Source: Bifidobacterium sp. (lineage in GTDB: Bacteria > Actinomycetota > Actinomycetes > Actinomycetales > Bifidobacteriaceae). Taken from it: a DNA stretch of 64,000 nucleotides. The first letter of the stretch is position 1. Every line of letters starts with the position of its first letter. The stretch spans positions 434,001 to 498,000 of the forward strand of contig JAGGHK010000001.1 in NCBI GenBank assembly GCA_024104275.1, written 5' to 3'. The notes below the pieces were generated by a model. The model did no database searches. It was given only the letters and a program-made list of their open reading frames with translations, and was not told the DNA's origin. This document shows positions 1 through 9,364 of the stretch, piece by piece. The position numbers and the translations under genes were made by a program.

Positions 1-1130
1 GTAGTGGCGTTAAGCATCCAAGGACGCGCGCTCCGGATCGCGGCCAGTTGCCCGGTGAGCTTGTACATCCATTTCCCATCCTCTGGCAGACCTTCCGGAG
101 TTTCCGGATATTCGGGACGGACGATGTCGTCGCCGCCGACACCCTCGGTTTTCTCGCCGGGCATAGCCCTTTCGTCTCCGTAATACACTGAGGGGGTACC
201 GCCGACGGTGAAAAGCACGACCGCCGCCAACGTAAGCTTTTCCTCGTCGCCGATCTGGCTGGCGATCCTGGTGACGTCGTGGTTGCCGATGAACGTCTGG
301 GGCGTAAAGGTTTCAAGGAACGTATCGTGACGTTTCAGGCACCAATCCAGCTCGAAGAAATTACCGTCCTTGAGGCTGCTCCAGATGGCTTTCCACAGCT
401 CGTACTGGGTGACGGTGTCGATGGTCGAGTCTTTTACGAACTGCTGGTAATCGCCGTGGATGGCCTCGCCCATGAACCAGGCGTCGGGAATCTGACGACG
501 CACGCGAGGCAGAACCTTGGCCCAGAATGACGTCGGCACCGTCGTCGCCGCATCCAACCGCCAGGCTTCGACGCCGCGGCGCATCCAATAGGTCATCACG
601 TTGGTCACCAGATCGGCGACCTGAGGCGCATCATGGTTGAAGGCGGGGAGGATGGCATGGCCCTCGAATTTTTCATAATCAAGAGTCCCGTCTTTGGCCT
701 TCGAGAAGCTGAACATGTCATCGCTATCGTGCCCGACAAGCTGGCCCGCTTCCATCTCTTCTTGCGCTCGTTTGAGCTCGCGCCGGAACTCCGGGAAGTC
801 ACGGCCTACATGGTTGAAGACACCGTCCAGCATCAGGGCAATGCCGCGCTTGCGACAGGCTTTCACCAGACGATCGAACGCCTCATCGTCGCCAAGCCTC
901 GGGTCAATTTTATAGAAATCAATGGTGTCATAACCGTGGGTATCGGAATCGAAAATCGGGCCGAGCAACAGGCCGTCGCAACCCATGCCTTTCATATAAT
1001 CCAACCAATTAATCAAACGGTCAAGCCGTGGAACCGTCTCCCGGTCGGCGTCAGATTCCGGCCGCACGGGCGCTCCACAAAAGCCCAAAGGGTAAACCTG
1101 CCACCAGATTCTACGGCTCATGTCGTTCAT
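1..1130 (-). CDS. GH13 alpha-amylase family glycosidase (3' end outside window)
   Basis: Retaining glycoside hydrolase that acts on alpha-glucosidic bonds of oligosaccharides, probably in the cytoplasm because no signal peptide is visible. The reading frame stays open from the ATG at 1130 to the window edge (376 codons). GH13 catalytic landmarks are in order: WRLDAA with the nucleophile Asp near residue 193, FMGEA with the acid/base Glu near 222, and IGNHD with the third Asp near 285. The VYYGDE segment follows. The start gives MNDMSRRIWWQVYPLGF, a normal GH13 beginning; the ATG three codons downstream is possible. The specific substrate cannot be read from this part. Confidence is high for the family and low for the exact enzyme. 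Confidence 0.88.
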   Translation of the reverse strand, partial: MNDMSRRIWWQVYPLGFCGAPVRPESDADRETVPRLDRLINWLDYMKGMGCDGLLLGPIFDSDTHGYDTIDFYKIDPRLGDDEAFDRLVKACRKRGIALMLDGVFNHVGRDFPEFRRELKRAQEEMEAGQLVGHDSDDMFSFSKAKDGTLDYEKFEGHAILPAFNHDAPQVADLVTNVMTYWMRRGVEAWRLDAATTVPTSFWAKVLPRVRRQIPDAWFMGEAIHGDYQQFVKDSTIDTVTQYELWKAIWSSLKDGNFFELDWCLKRHDTFLETFTPQTFIGNHDVTRIASQIGDEEKLTLAAVVLFTVGGTPSVYYGDERAMPGEKTEGVGGDDIVRPEYPETPEGLPEDGKWMYKLTGQLAAIRSARPWMLNAT

Positions 1131-1336
1131 ATCACGCCTCGTTTCGTGTCGGTTTCCTTTCTCGCTGCGCTTTCACCGTTCAACTTTACCAGCAGAAAGG
1201 CTAACGACGGGCGATTCATCTGATTCCTCATATATTCGATCGCATTACATTTCATCATCGAGAAACAAACTTTATTGGATCCGCCCCGGTTATTGCACAG
1301 GGCTCTTGAGAGAAGGAATGAATAGATTAAAAAATA
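1131..1336. other. intergenic region upstream of the GH13 gene
   Basis: About 200 bases that must hold the minus-strand promoter and leader of the glycosidase gene. No convincing operator palindrome or RNA structure was found. A LacI-type site would be expected for a sugar gene but none was recognised by eye. Confidence 0.4.
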
Positions 1337-1380
1337 AAACCCGCCGAAACGTTGCTTAAACGTACCGCCGGGTTTAATTT
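1337..1380 (-). terminator. rho-independent terminator after the CsbD-like gene
   Basis: AAACCCG (1337-1343) pairs with CGGGTTT (1369-1375), with partly complementary GC-rich bases inside. Read on the minus strand the stem is followed by TATTTTTTAAT, a good U-tract, and it lies downstream of the stop at 1441. Confidence 0.7.
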
Positions 1381-1440
1381 TGCTGTGGATGCCTTGCTGG
1401 GTTTCCCAGTCTCAAGCCTCCACATCAGCCACAGGCATGC

Positions 1441-1695
1441 TCACTTGTTGTCGCGAACCTGCTGCTTGACCGCGTTCTTGGCCTCGGTGGCCTGCTCCTT
1501 GCCTTGAGCTACCGCACTTTCGCCCTTGGCCTTGGCCTCGTCGGCCTTGTCGGAGAACTTGTCCTTGACGTCGTCGGCCTTCTTTTTGGTGTCTTCAGCC
1601 ATGTCAACGGCCTTGTCTTTGACGTCTGCAGCGGCCTTGCCGAGCTTGTCGCCGGCCTGCTTGGCTGCGTCCTTGGCATCATCGAAAATACCCAT
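1441..1695 (-). CDS. CsbD/LEA-like small amphipathic stress protein
   Basis: An 84-residue, very Lys/Ala/Asp-rich protein built of degenerate 11-residue-like helical repeats (DDAKDAAKQAGDKLGKAAAD, then AVDMAEDTKKKADDVKDKF). It has no Cys or Trp and no membrane segment. This composition is typical of CsbD-like and late-embryogenesis-abundant-like proteins associated with stress tolerance in actinobacteria. The start at 1695 is chosen because AAGGGGAA precedes it at the right distance; the longer ORF begins in low-quality upstream sequence. It is monocistronic with its own terminator. The molecular function is unknown; a protective role is an inference from composition. Confidence 0.75.
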   Translation of the reverse strand: MGIFDDAKDAAKQAGDKLGKAAADVKDKAVDMAEDTKKKADDVKDKFSDKADEAKAKGESAVAQGKEQATEAKNAVKQQVRDNK

Positions 1696-1800
1696 AATAA
1701 TTCCCCTTGTCGTTCTTAGAGATTCAATCCGCCCGACCCTCATCGAATAGTGATTATTGACAGCCGGGGTATGAAAACATATCGTTGCCATACGCTTACT

Positions 1801-1829
1801 ATTGTAGCATATAAATTCATATGTAAGAC
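1801..1829 (-). promoter_or_regulatory. candidate promoter of the CsbD-like gene
   Basis: Read on the minus strand, TACAAT (1801-1806) makes a plausible -10 about 105 bases upstream of the start codon. The -35 (GTCTTA, 1824-1829, 17-base spacer) is weak. An AT-rich imperfect palindrome CATATgaattTATATG lies between the two. Confidence 0.35.
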
Positions 1830-1907
1830 TAAACACCTATGTATTGTATGACTGGGCTAAACGGCTTGAAAACCTAGAAAACAGGGCAATCTCCACCGAA
1901 AAGCAAA

Positions 1908-2633
1908 TCAGAGCTTGGGATTCTCCCATTCGGGGGTATCGGCGATGGCCGGCCCGTGGTTGTAATCGGAAAGCGCCCAGCGCAAAGGCTTGCCCGCGAT
2001 GGCGATGGGGATGAGGCGGGCCCAGTGAGCGTTGCGCATCGAGAAGACCGCCGAATTGGCATCGGCATCCTCATCGGCGCTGAGCAGGGTGCGCACAGTG
2101 TCGGCGATACAGGCGCCGTGCGAGAAGACATAAAGGTCGGTATCAGGTTCGGCTTTGCTCGCCCATTCGGCGATGGCCCGTGTGGCACGCTCGCCAACAT
2201 GCCTGTCCGGTTCGACGTTGTGCTTGAGCTCGCCGCCCTCACCGTGAAGCCAGGAGTTGAAATCCGCAGGATATTTATCCATGATTTCTCGGGTCGCATG
2301 GCCTTCCCAGTCGCCATAATGACGTTCGCGCACGCGCGGATCGGGATGGACTTCTTCGCCGATCAAGTCAGCGAAGGCATGGGCGGTTGCCATGGCACGA
2401 CCCAAATCCGAGGCGACGATCAAACGATGACGTGCCTGGTCTTTCTGTCCGTCGACGTAAAGCGCTTTCAATGCACGGCCAGTCTGGTGAACCTGCCAAT
2501 TGCCGACCTCGTCAAGAGGAATGTCGATGACACCCTGGATACGGCCGGAAGCGTTGTAGGCGGTACGTCCGTGACGCACCAAAGTCAGTGAGCGAACGTG
2601 GACATTGGGATCGAATACAGTACTGAAATCCAT
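1908..2633 (-). CDS. histidine phosphatase (phosphoglycerate mutase-like) family protein
   Basis: A 241-residue member of the histidine phosphatase superfamily. The signature LVRHGRTAYN, with the phospho-accepting His, lies near residue 20, and the second-half catalytic elements are present (RERHYGDWEGHATRE with Glu, and VFSHGACI with the second His). It is more likely a broad-specificity phosphatase than glycolytic PGM, because the PGM cores are not conserved. It sits about 100 bases downstream of rsfS on the same strand, the actinobacterial arrangement in which such a gene follows rsfS. Substrate not predictable. Confidence 0.85.
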   Translation of the reverse strand: MDFSTVFDPNVHVRSLTLVRHGRTAYNASGRIQGVIDIPLDEVGNWQVHQTGRALKALYVDGQKDQARHRLIVASDLGRAMATAHAFADLIGEEVHPDPRVRERHYGDWEGHATREIMDKYPADFNSWLHGEGGELKHNVEPDRHVGERATRAIAEWASKAEPDTDLYVFSHGACIADTVRTLLSADEDADANSAVFSMRNAHWARLIPIAIAGKPLRWALSDYNHGPAIADTPEWENPKL

Positions 2634-2735
2634 CGTTTAACTCCTCAACACACTGATGGAATGGTCTTATCAAATTTTAAGCCGAAACTGTTCGGCTATC
2701 GGCCGACACGTTTTTCAAGTGGGTTCGGCAGCTGT

Positions 2736-3149
2736 CTACTCGTCGGCAGACTCGCTTTCAGCCGATTCACCAGCACCAGCCGCTTTCGGCAGCTGAAGGT
2801 CGATGGCGGGGCAATCCTGCCAAAGTCGTTCGAGATCGTAGTAGCTGCGTTCTTCCTCGTGCATGATGTGGATGACGAAATCGCCGTAGTCAAGAAGCAC
2901 CCAACGGGCCTCGTCGAGGCCTTCGCGGCTGATCGGTTCGAGCTTGCCGCCCTTGGTGTAGAGTTCCTTTTCTACTTCTTCGGCCACAGCCAGAACCTGC
3001 CGTTCGCTGGAGGCGGTGGCGATGAGCATGGCATCGGTGATGGCGATGGGGCCGGTGACGTCGAAGGCGACGATATCGGTGGCCTTCACCCGGTCGGCCG
3101 CCGTCGCTGCCAGACGCAGGGCCTTAATCGTGGATTGCAATGCTGTCAT
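2736..3149 (-). CDS. rsfS: ribosome silencing factor RsfS
   Basis: A 137-residue Iojap/DUF143 protein. RsfS binds ribosomal protein L14 and blocks 30S-50S joining when nutrients are scarce. The family pattern is visible: an N-terminal helix, KATDIVAFDV, the IATASSERQVLAVAEEV stretch, then WVLLDYGDFVIHIMHEEERSYYDLERLW. The C-terminal 15 residues are an acidic Ala/Glu/Ser tail. The start lies 3 bases after the glmU stop, so the two are almost certainly co-transcribed and translationally coupled. Confidence 0.93.
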   Translation of the reverse strand: MTALQSTIKALRLAATAADRVKATDIVAFDVTGPIAITDAMLIATASSERQVLAVAEEVEKELYTKGGKLEPISREGLDEARWVLLDYGDFVIHIMHEEERSYYDLERLWQDCPAIDLQLPKAAGAGESAESESADE

Positions 3150-3152
3150 AAA

Positions 3153-4535
3153 TCAACGCTCCCATTCGGGCTTCCAGCCCTCTACTACGTGTTGTGTGTT
3201 TTCCGAATATACCATCGAATCGTCCGGCACCGCGTGGCGGATCACCGAACCGGCTCCGGTGGTGACGTTGTCGCCGACTTCGACGGGGGCTACGAAGAGG
3301 TTGCCGGCGCCGACGTGGACGTTCGAGCCGATGTGGGTGCGGTTCTTGTGCACGCCGTCGTAATTGGCGGAAATCGTGCCGCCGCCGATGTTGGTGTTCT
3401 CCCCCAGCTCGGCGTCTCCCATATAACTCAGGTGCGGCACCTTGGTGCCCGCACCGATATGCGCCTTCTTCATTTCGACGAACGCACCGGCCTTGGTGCC
3501 TTGCTCGAGCACGTTGCCCGGGCGCAGGTAGGTCCATGGCCCGATGTTGGCGTCGGGGCCGATATGGGTTTCCTGCACGCGGCTGCGCTCGACGGTTGCG
3601 CCGGCTTCGATGTGCGCGTCGATCAACGTGGTGTATGGCCCGATGACGGTGTTTTCGGCAACGGTGCTGTGCCCCTGAAGGAACGAGCCCGGCAGCACGG
3701 TGACATCCTGAGCCAGCTCAACGTCGTCTTCGATCCACGTGGTCTCCGGGTCGAGAATCGTCACGCCTTCGCGCATCCAGCGTTCGCAGATACGCAGGTT
3801 GTGTTTGCGGGAAAGATTGGCCAGTTGCACACGGTCGTTGACGCCTTCGACGCTCAAAGCATCGGACGCGGCAAGAGCGCCGACTTTGCCGTTTTTGCGG
3901 GCGCTTTCCAAGGCATCGGTCAGATAGAACTCGCCTTGAGCGTTCTTCGAATCCAGACCTTGCACCGCACGGGCGAGCACCGCGGCATCGAAGACGTAGA
4001 CGGAAGTGTTGATTTCATGGACGGCCAATTCGCTGCTGTTGGCATCCTTCTGTTCGACGATACGCAGCACACTGCCGTCGCTGTCGCGGATGATACGGCC
4101 ATAGCCGGTGGCGTCTTCAAGGTTGGCGGTGAGTACGGTGGCGTCGTTGCCGCTGGCCTTGTGGAAGGCAAGCAAAGCATCAAGCGTGGCGGTATCGAGC
4201 AGAGGCATATCACTGGCAGCGATAAGCACCGGACCGGAAAGCTGTCCATAGGCGTCAAGCTGCTTCATGGCGCACTGCACCGCGCGTCCGGTGCCGGGAA
4301 TATCGTCCTGCTGAACGATCTCGACGTGCTCGTTGTAGCTTTGCGCGGCTTTGGCCACGCGCTCGGCCTGATAATGCACGACCACGGCAAGCGTCTCGGG
4401 GTCAAGCGCGGAAACGGAAGCCATCACACGCTCAAGGAAGGTCTTCCCGGCAAGTTCGTGAAGCACTTTAGGCTTGGACGAACGCATGCGCGTACCTTCA
4501 CCGGCCGCGAGAATAATTGCAGCACTCAATGCCAT
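3153..4535 (-). CDS. glmU: bifunctional GlcNAc-1-P uridylyltransferase / GlcN-1-P acetyltransferase
   Basis: A 460-residue cytoplasmic enzyme that makes UDP-GlcNAc for peptidoglycan. The N-terminal pyrophosphorylase domain starts with IILAAGEGTRMRSSKPKVLHE (residues about 6-26). The C-terminal half is a left-handed beta-helix of hexapeptide repeats (NTVIGPYTTLIDAHIEAGAT), with the acetyltransferase region around GAFVEMKKAHIGAGTKVPHLSYMGDAELG. The start at 4535 begins MALSAAIILAAGEG; the longer ORF would run backwards through the tRNA gene and is rejected. It lies between tRNA-Gln upstream and rsfS downstream. Confidence 0.95.
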   Translation of the reverse strand: MALSAAIILAAGEGTRMRSSKPKVLHELAGKTFLERVMASVSALDPETLAVVVHYQAERVAKAAQSYNEHVEIVQQDDIPGTGRAVQCAMKQLDAYGQLSGPVLIAASDMPLLDTATLDALLAFHKASGNDATVLTANLEDATGYGRIIRDSDGSVLRIVEQKDANSSELAVHEINTSVYVFDAAVLARAVQGLDSKNAQGEFYLTDALESARKNGKVGALAASDALSVEGVNDRVQLANLSRKHNLRICERWMREGVTILDPETTWIEDDVELAQDVTVLPGSFLQGHSTVAENTVIGPYTTLIDAHIEAGATVERSRVQETHIGPDANIGPWTYLRPGNVLEQGTKAGAFVEMKKAHIGAGTKVPHLSYMGDAELGENTNIGGGTISANYDGVHKNRTHIGSNVHVGAGNLFVAPVEVGDNVTTGAGSVIRHAVPDDSMVYSENTQHVVEGWKPEWER

Positions 4536-4634
4536 ATCTACTCCAATTCCGGTGCTTCGAAAGCGAAACACGCATTCAAATATGCAAATCGGCTGGCACC
4601 CGATACACGGAACGTCAGCCGACTTGAACTTTAG

Positions 4635-4705
4635 TTCCTCCACCTGGATTCGAACCAAGACTAAGGGTTCCAAAGACCCGTGTGCTGCCTTTACACCATG
4701 GAGGA
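4635..4705 (-). tRNA. tRNA-Gln (anticodon TTG)
   Basis: A complete cloverleaf can be drawn. The acceptor stem TCCTCCA pairs fully with TGGAGGA, the D arm carries GGCAGCAC, the anticodon loop is CTTTGGA (anticodon TTG, reading CAA), and the T arm is GGTTCGAATCC. CCA is not encoded. It is read on the minus strand about 100 bases upstream of glmU. Confidence 0.95.
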
Positions 4706-4841
4706 ATAATCCGGCCTTCAAGACCGAACCGATTTTCTATTATGCTGGTCACCGCTGACAACCCGACACGCATGAAAGCGAATCATCGAATCTGAAAGAA
4801 TATCAACAATCAGTAAACCTGACTGTGATTCACTCCTCTAA

Positions 4842-5864
4842 TCAGGCGAACAGGAAGCCTTGCCCATGATGCTCGGGATAGGTGTCGAAGAGCTTGGCGA
4901 CCGAGCCATCCTCGAAGACCGCCTTGATGGCGCTGGCGAGCAATGGCGCGATGGAAAGGACGGTAAGTCCGTCCCAACGCTTGGATTCGTCAATCGGCAC
5001 GGTGTCGGTGAGGACGACCTCGCGGGCACCGCAGTTCTTGAGGCGGTCGACCGCTGGATCGGAAAGTACACCGTGCGTGGCGACGACGGTGACGGACTTC
5101 GCGCCGGCCTGCTTCAACACATCGCAGGCGCCGACGATGGTGCCGCCGGTATCGATTAAGTCATCAACCAAAACGCAATCCTTGCCGACCACATCGCCGA
5201 CCACGCGATTGGAGGTGGCATGGTTCGGACGGTTGATGTCACGGGTCTTGTGCACGAACGCGAGCGGGCCTCCGCCCAGACGCTGCGCCCATTGCTCGGC
5301 GACGCGGATACGACCAGCGTCCGGGGAGACCACGGCGACATTGTCAAGGTTGCCCTCGAAGCGGTCACGGATGTAATCGACAAGAACCGGCATGGCGATC
5401 AGATGGTCGACCGGGCCGTCGAAGAAGCCTTGGGATTGCGCGGCGTGCAGGTCGACGCTCATCACTCGGTCGGCTCCGGCGGTGCGCAGCAAATCGAAGA
5501 CGAGACGGCAGGAAATGGGCTCGCGGCCGAGGTGCTTCTTGTCCTGACGGGAGTAGCCCAGAAGCGGGCAGACGGCGGTGATGGAACGGGCCGATGCGCG
5601 CTTCAGTGCGTCGATCATGATGAGCTGTTCCATGATGGCCTTGTTGACATCGCCGGCGTGGCTTTGCAATACAAAGACATCCGCGCCACGCACCGATTCG
5701 GTGTAGCGCACATACATCTCACCGTTCGCGAAATCGTATGCTGTAGTCTTCAGAACGTCGATGCCAAGCTGGTTGGCGACGTCCGCCGCCAGCTGGGGAT
5801 GCGCCCTGCCGGTGACAAGAATGAGATTCTTACTGGGCTTTCCTTCTAGGATTGCGCTCACCAT
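4842..5864 (-). CDS. prs: ribose-phosphate pyrophosphokinase
   Basis: A 340-residue PRPP synthetase that supplies PRPP for purine, pyrimidine, histidine and NAD synthesis. Family marks are FANGEMYVRYTESVRGADVFV near the N-terminus, LLGYSRQDKKHLGREPIS (the flexible and ATP loops), VSVDLHAAQSQGFF, and the PRPP-binding VLVDDLIDTGGTI. The start at 5864 gives MVSAILEGKPSKNL, which matches the family N-terminus; upstream codons of the longer ORF do not. A short intergenic stretch separates it from tRNA-Gln. Confidence 0.94.
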   Translation of the reverse strand: MVSAILEGKPSKNLILVTGRAHPQLAADVANQLGIDVLKTTAYDFANGEMYVRYTESVRGADVFVLQSHAGDVNKAIMEQLIMIDALKRASARSITAVCPLLGYSRQDKKHLGREPISCRLVFDLLRTAGADRVMSVDLHAAQSQGFFDGPVDHLIAMPVLVDYIRDRFEGNLDNVAVVSPDAGRIRVAEQWAQRLGGGPLAFVHKTRDINRPNHATSNRVVGDVVGKDCVLVDDLIDTGGTIVGACDVLKQAGAKSVTVVATHGVLSDPAVDRLKNCGAREVVLTDTVPIDESKRWDGLTVLSIAPLLASAIKAVFEDGSVAKLFDTYPEHHGQGFLFA

Positions 5865-5910
5865 ATCTCCAAACGTTATCGTCTGTATGAACCAAAGCCA
5901 TACTAGCTTC

Positions 5911-6159
5911 TCAGCGCGACGGAGACACACTAGGTTCGTTCACATCGGATTCGTCCCGATCGCGCGAGGTCTCCGAGTGGTTGGAAACCGACAAGAACTC
6001 ATGAAGCACGACAAAGGCACAGGTTATATTCAGCGCCATAAACACCGAACCTACATATCCATAGCCCAACAACCATTGCCCGTTAGTTACCAATACCGCC
6101 TGCAAAAGGATAATCACCGACAGACATACCTGAACAATACGAAGCCGGGTCTTTTTCAT
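5911..6159 (-). CDS. small two-span membrane protein, function unknown
   Basis: An 82-residue protein with two hydrophobic segments (about residues 9-30 and 36-58) and a polar, acidic C-terminal tail (SVSNHSETSRDRDESD). Basic residues before the first span (MKKTRLR) suggest an N-in orientation. The start is set by GGAGG seven bases upstream of ATG 6159; the ATG six bases earlier is too close to it. It lies between nadD and prs on the same strand. I do not recognise the family. Confidence 0.6.
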   Translation of the reverse strand: MKKTRLRIVQVCLSVIILLQAVLVTNGQWLLGYGYVGSVFMALNITCAFVVLHEFLSVSNHSETSRDRDESDVNEPSVSPSR

Positions 6160-6225
6160 CGTCATACCTCCATTGGTTGAATCATTCATGTAAGCGAAGA
6201 CTACCATGATGGGATAAAAAAACAA

Positions 6226-7032
6226 TCAGGCCTGAGCATATAGCCCATGTTTGGCGATGTATTGCACCACACCGTCGGGGACAAGGTACCAGACCGGCTC
6301 GCCCAGTGAGACGCGGTGGCGGACGTCCGTCGAGGAGATGGCCAGTGCGGGGATTTCCAAGGTGTCGACCTCGACCTGCGTGCGCATATGCTCGGGACTG
6401 GTGTATCCGGGGCGCGTGACGGCGACAAAACTCGCGAGACCGAACATGTTTCGAGCTTCTTTCCATTTGAGAATTTCAGCCACGGCGTCGGCTCCGGTGA
6501 TGAAGAACAGTTCCGCATCAGGGTTCAGCGCGCGGATGTCGCGCAGCGTATCGATGGTGTAGGTGATGCCGGGGCGGTCGATGTCGACACGGGAAACGGT
6601 GAATTTGGGGTTTGAGGCCGTGGCGATGACGGTCATCAGGTAACGGTCTTCGGCATTGGTCACGTCCTTGTCGAGCTTGAAGGCCGGTCGCCCCGTCGGC
6701 ACGAAAATCACCTCGTCAAGGTCGTAGACCCAGGCCACCTCGCTTGCCGCGACCAAGTGGCCGTTGTGGATGGGGTCGAAGGTGCCGCCCATGATGCCGA
6801 TGCGGCGGCGGCCGTCTTTGCCGTGTCTGTCGACCGGTTTCACCTTGGCAGCATCAATTGAGTTGGGGTCTTGCTGGTCGGAAAGGCCGGACATCTTTCG
6901 TGTAGGTTCAGGATGCCGAGAGCCCTCGATATCGAGTACTGCAGGTGCGGCATCGGCAGTTTCTTTATGCCTCACCGACTCGTTATCGTCATCCGCAGTC
7001 GGTGAGCCAACGGAAATCGGGGCGTTGCTCAT
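6226..7032 (-). CDS. nadD: nicotinate-nucleotide adenylyltransferase
   Basis: Transfers AMP to nicotinate mononucleotide in NAD synthesis. The nucleotidyltransferase fold is marked by [18 protein letters not shown] and, near the C-terminus, by [11 protein letters not shown] (the SSTxIR motif). The protein is 268 residues because about 75 polar residues precede the catalytic domain. The chosen start overlaps the preceding stop as ATGA, which argues for coupled translation, but an internal start closer to RRIGIMGG cannot be excluded. nadK lies about 9 kb away on the same strand. Confidence 0.92.
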   Translation of the reverse strand: MSNAPISVGSPTADDDNESVRHKETADAAPAVLDIEGSRHPEPTRKMSGLSDQQDPNSIDAAKVKPVDRHGKDGRRRIGIMGGTFDPIHNGHLVAASEVAWVYDLDEVIFVPTGRPAFKLDKDVTNAEDRYLMTVIATASNPKFTVSRVDIDRPGITYTIDTLRDIRALNPDAELFFITGADAVAEILKWKEARNMFGLASFVAVTRPGYTSPEHMRTQVEVDTLEIPALAISSTDVRHRVSLGEPVWYLVPDGVVQYIAKHGLYAQA

Positions 7033-7802
7033 GCCTTGCCGTTGCCTTTGTGCTTGGGTTTGTCTTCTTTTTGCGACTTGTCGGTTTCGCTTTCTTCGCG
7101 CTTCTCGTCGGCCTGTTCCGTCTGCTCTTCGATGTCTTCGACGGTGGCATGCTCGCTCGGGTCGATCTTGCCCATGTCTTCGTCGTATTCGTCCTGAACG
7201 ACGCGACGGATTTCGGCGAAGGTCGGAATCGGGAAATCGGGCTGGTAGAGGCGGCGCACGGAGGCGACGCATTCCGTGGCACGCACCAGCAGGTCGTTCA
7301 TGGCGTCGATGCCGCCTTCGGCCTCCTGCTTGCTGAATTCGGCGATATAGCGTTCCATGGCGGCAAGGCGCTCAGCGACGGTCTTCTTGCCGTCCTCGTC
7401 AAGGTCGACCACATCGTCCGCGTCCATCTCCGGCCATCCGACAAGCGCGGCATCCGCGTATTCGAGAGAAGCGCGCTGGTCGGCAGTGGCGATGCCGTCT
7501 TCGACCTGCACCAGGAAGACGTAGCGGACGATGGCAAGGCGCTCGGAGGCGATCTTCAATCCGATGCTGGGGTTGTTGATGTCGATGCCGCGATCTTTGG
7601 CAAGCTGATAGTCGGCCGTAACACCGACCTTCTGCTTGGCCTGCTTGTCAGCCGCATCATTGTGCTGCTCCTGGCCGTCCGTTGTTGCGGTAGCGGTCGC
7701 CGGCTGGTTGTCGGGATTCTGACCGGCGGAAATGCCGCCTTCCAGCTTCTTGCCTTTGCCGTCCATACCGGTTTCGTCTTTGCCTTGTTCAGCGTCGTTC
7801 AT
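7029..7802 (-). CDS. conserved hypothetical protein between proA and nadD
   Basis: A 257-residue soluble protein. Residues 1-55 are low complexity (Gly, Lys, Gln, Thr). A folded middle runs from about residue 60 ([19 protein letters not shown]) to about 210 ([20 protein letters not shown]), and the tail is highly charged Glu/Lys. No catalytic motif is recognised. It ends in an ATGA overlap with nadD and begins 19 bases after proA, so it forms one operon with them. The start at 7802 has GAAGGGCACGAT upstream. Confidence 0.7.
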   Translation of the reverse strand: MNDAEQGKDETGMDGKGKKLEGGISAGQNPDNQPATATATTDGQEQHNDAADKQAKQKVGVTADYQLAKDRGIDINNPSIGLKIASERLAIVRYVFLVQVEDGIATADQRASLEYADAALVGWPEMDADDVVDLDEDGKKTVAERLAAMERYIAEFSKQEAEGGIDAMNDLLVRATECVASVRRLYQPDFPIPTFAEIRRVVQDEYDEDMGKIDPSEHATVEDIEEQTEQADEKREESETDKSQKEDKPKHKGNGKA

Positions 7803-7821
7803 ATCGTGCCCTTCGCTTTCG

Positions 7822-9138
7822 TCAAGCCCGCACCTGACCGGTGCCATAGCCGATCCATTTGGTCGTGGTCATTTCCGTCAAACCCATAGGGCCGCGGGCA
7901 TGCAGCTTCTGCGTCGAGATGCCCAATTCGGCTCCAAAACCGAACATACCGCCATCCGTGAACCTTGAGGAGGCGTTGGCCATCACCACCGCCGAATCGA
8001 TACGTTTGGTGAAGCATTCGATGGCGCTGTAATCTTCGGAAATGATGCATTCCGTGTGGCCCGTGGAATGGAGGTTGATGTGCTCGATCGCCTTGTCCAA
8101 AGAGCTCACGACCTTGACGCCCATTTTCAGTGCGAGATATTCGGTATCCCAATCCTCCTGGGTGGCATGCAACAGGTTCACGTTATCAATGCCGCTTTGA
8201 CCGATGATTCCGTAGGCTTCGTCATCGGCGTGAAGTTCCACCCCCGCATCCGCGAGCGCCTTGGCCGCCAACAGCAGGAAATCCTTGGCCACGTCTTGAT
8301 GAACGATCAGCTTTTCGGCGGCATTGCATACGCCGACACGTTGTGTTTTGGCGTTGAGGATGATAGGGATTGCCTTGGCGAAATCAGCAGCCTTGTCCAC
8401 ATAGATATGGACGTTGCCGGCACCGGTTTGGATGACCGGAACCTTGGAATTGCGGACAACGGCCTGGATAAGCCCTGCTCCCCCACGTGGTACCAGAACG
8501 TCGATATGGCCGCGCGCCTCCATCATCGCCGTGGCGCCCATACGGCCAAATCTATCGACGGAAGCGACCAAAGCTTCGTCAAAACCTTGCTCTTGCAAGA
8601 CTTGCCGGATGATGGCGAGCGTCGCCTCGTTGGTATGTTGCGCCTCGTGCCCGCCGCGCAACAAGACGGCGTTTCCGGATTTCAAGCATAGCGAGGCAAC
8701 ATCGACGGTGACATTGGGCCGGGCCTCGTAAATCATGCCGAAGACGCCTATCGGTACACGGACCTCGTTGAGACGCAGGCCGTTGGGCAATGTAGAGCCG
8801 CGCACGATTTCGCCGACGGGATCGGGAAGCGTGGCGACATGGCGAACGCCATCGGCCGCGGCCTTGACGCGTGCCTCGTCAAAGAGCAGACGGTCAAGCT
8901 TGCCCGCGCTCATGCCTGATTGACTCGCCGCAGCCATATCGAGACCGTTGGCTTCGGCAATGGTCTTGCTTCCCGTGTCAAGCTCGTCTGCAATGGCATT
9001 AAGCAACGTATTTTTCTGTTCGGTATTGGCTTCGGCGAGCACCCGTTGCGCTTGCGCCGCGGCGTCGCCCATGGCGCAGACCTGCCGGAATACCTCCGAA
9101 TCGAGAACCGTCGAATCCTGATGACCACTTGCGACCAT
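7822..9138 (-). CDS. proA: gamma-glutamyl phosphate reductase
   Basis: A 438-residue NADPH-dependent aldehyde dehydrogenase-fold enzyme, the second step of proline synthesis. Motifs: [50 protein letters not shown] and the catalytic Cys in [15 protein letters not shown]. The C-terminus carries [17 protein letters not shown]. The start at 9138 is supported by GGGGAG six bases upstream; the longer ORF has no site. It diverges from thrC across about 225 bases that must hold both promoters. proB is not in the window. Confidence 0.94.
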   Translation of the reverse strand: MVASGHQDSTVLDSEVFRQVCAMGDAAAQAQRVLAEANTEQKNTLLNAIADELDTGSKTIAEANGLDMAAASQSGMSAGKLDRLLFDEARVKAAADGVRHVATLPDPVGEIVRGSTLPNGLRLNEVRVPIGVFGMIYEARPNVTVDVASLCLKSGNAVLLRGGHEAQHTNEATLAIIRQVLQEQGFDEALVASVDRFGRMGATAMMEARGHIDVLVPRGGAGLIQAVVRNSKVPVIQTGAGNVHIYVDKAADFAKAIPIILNAKTQRVGVCNAAEKLIVHQDVAKDFLLLAAKALADAGVELHADDEAYGIIGQSGIDNVNLLHATQEDWDTEYLALKMGVKVVSSLDKAIEHINLHSTGHTECIISEDYSAIECFTKRIDSAVVMANASSRFTDGGMFGFGAELGISTQKLHARGPMGLTEMTTTKWIGYGTGQVRA

Positions 9139-9364
9139 GAAGCTCTCCCCTAAAATCTTTTCAATCCGCTTTTCAGAATCGATATTCCCAATCACCTTCA
9201 AAGCAGATATTCACCATTCTATTGCCAACGATTGTAAGCCTTGCCTCGTCCAAAATGGATTCGAATTGATTGATTTGGACACCGCAGGTATTAGGGCCCG
9301 CTTCCCATTAGACTGGTGTTTCAGTAAAAATGCAGGACCGTCCATAACAAACGAGGCTTTTGTG

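Noticed and set aside
2598..4634. 678-codon plus-strand open frame opposite glmU and rsfS
   Set aside because: It is antisense to two clearly recognised genes and the tRNA, has no family motif, and arises from high-GC codon bias on the other strand. The same holds for long plus-strand frames at 29935-31074 and 36957-38444.
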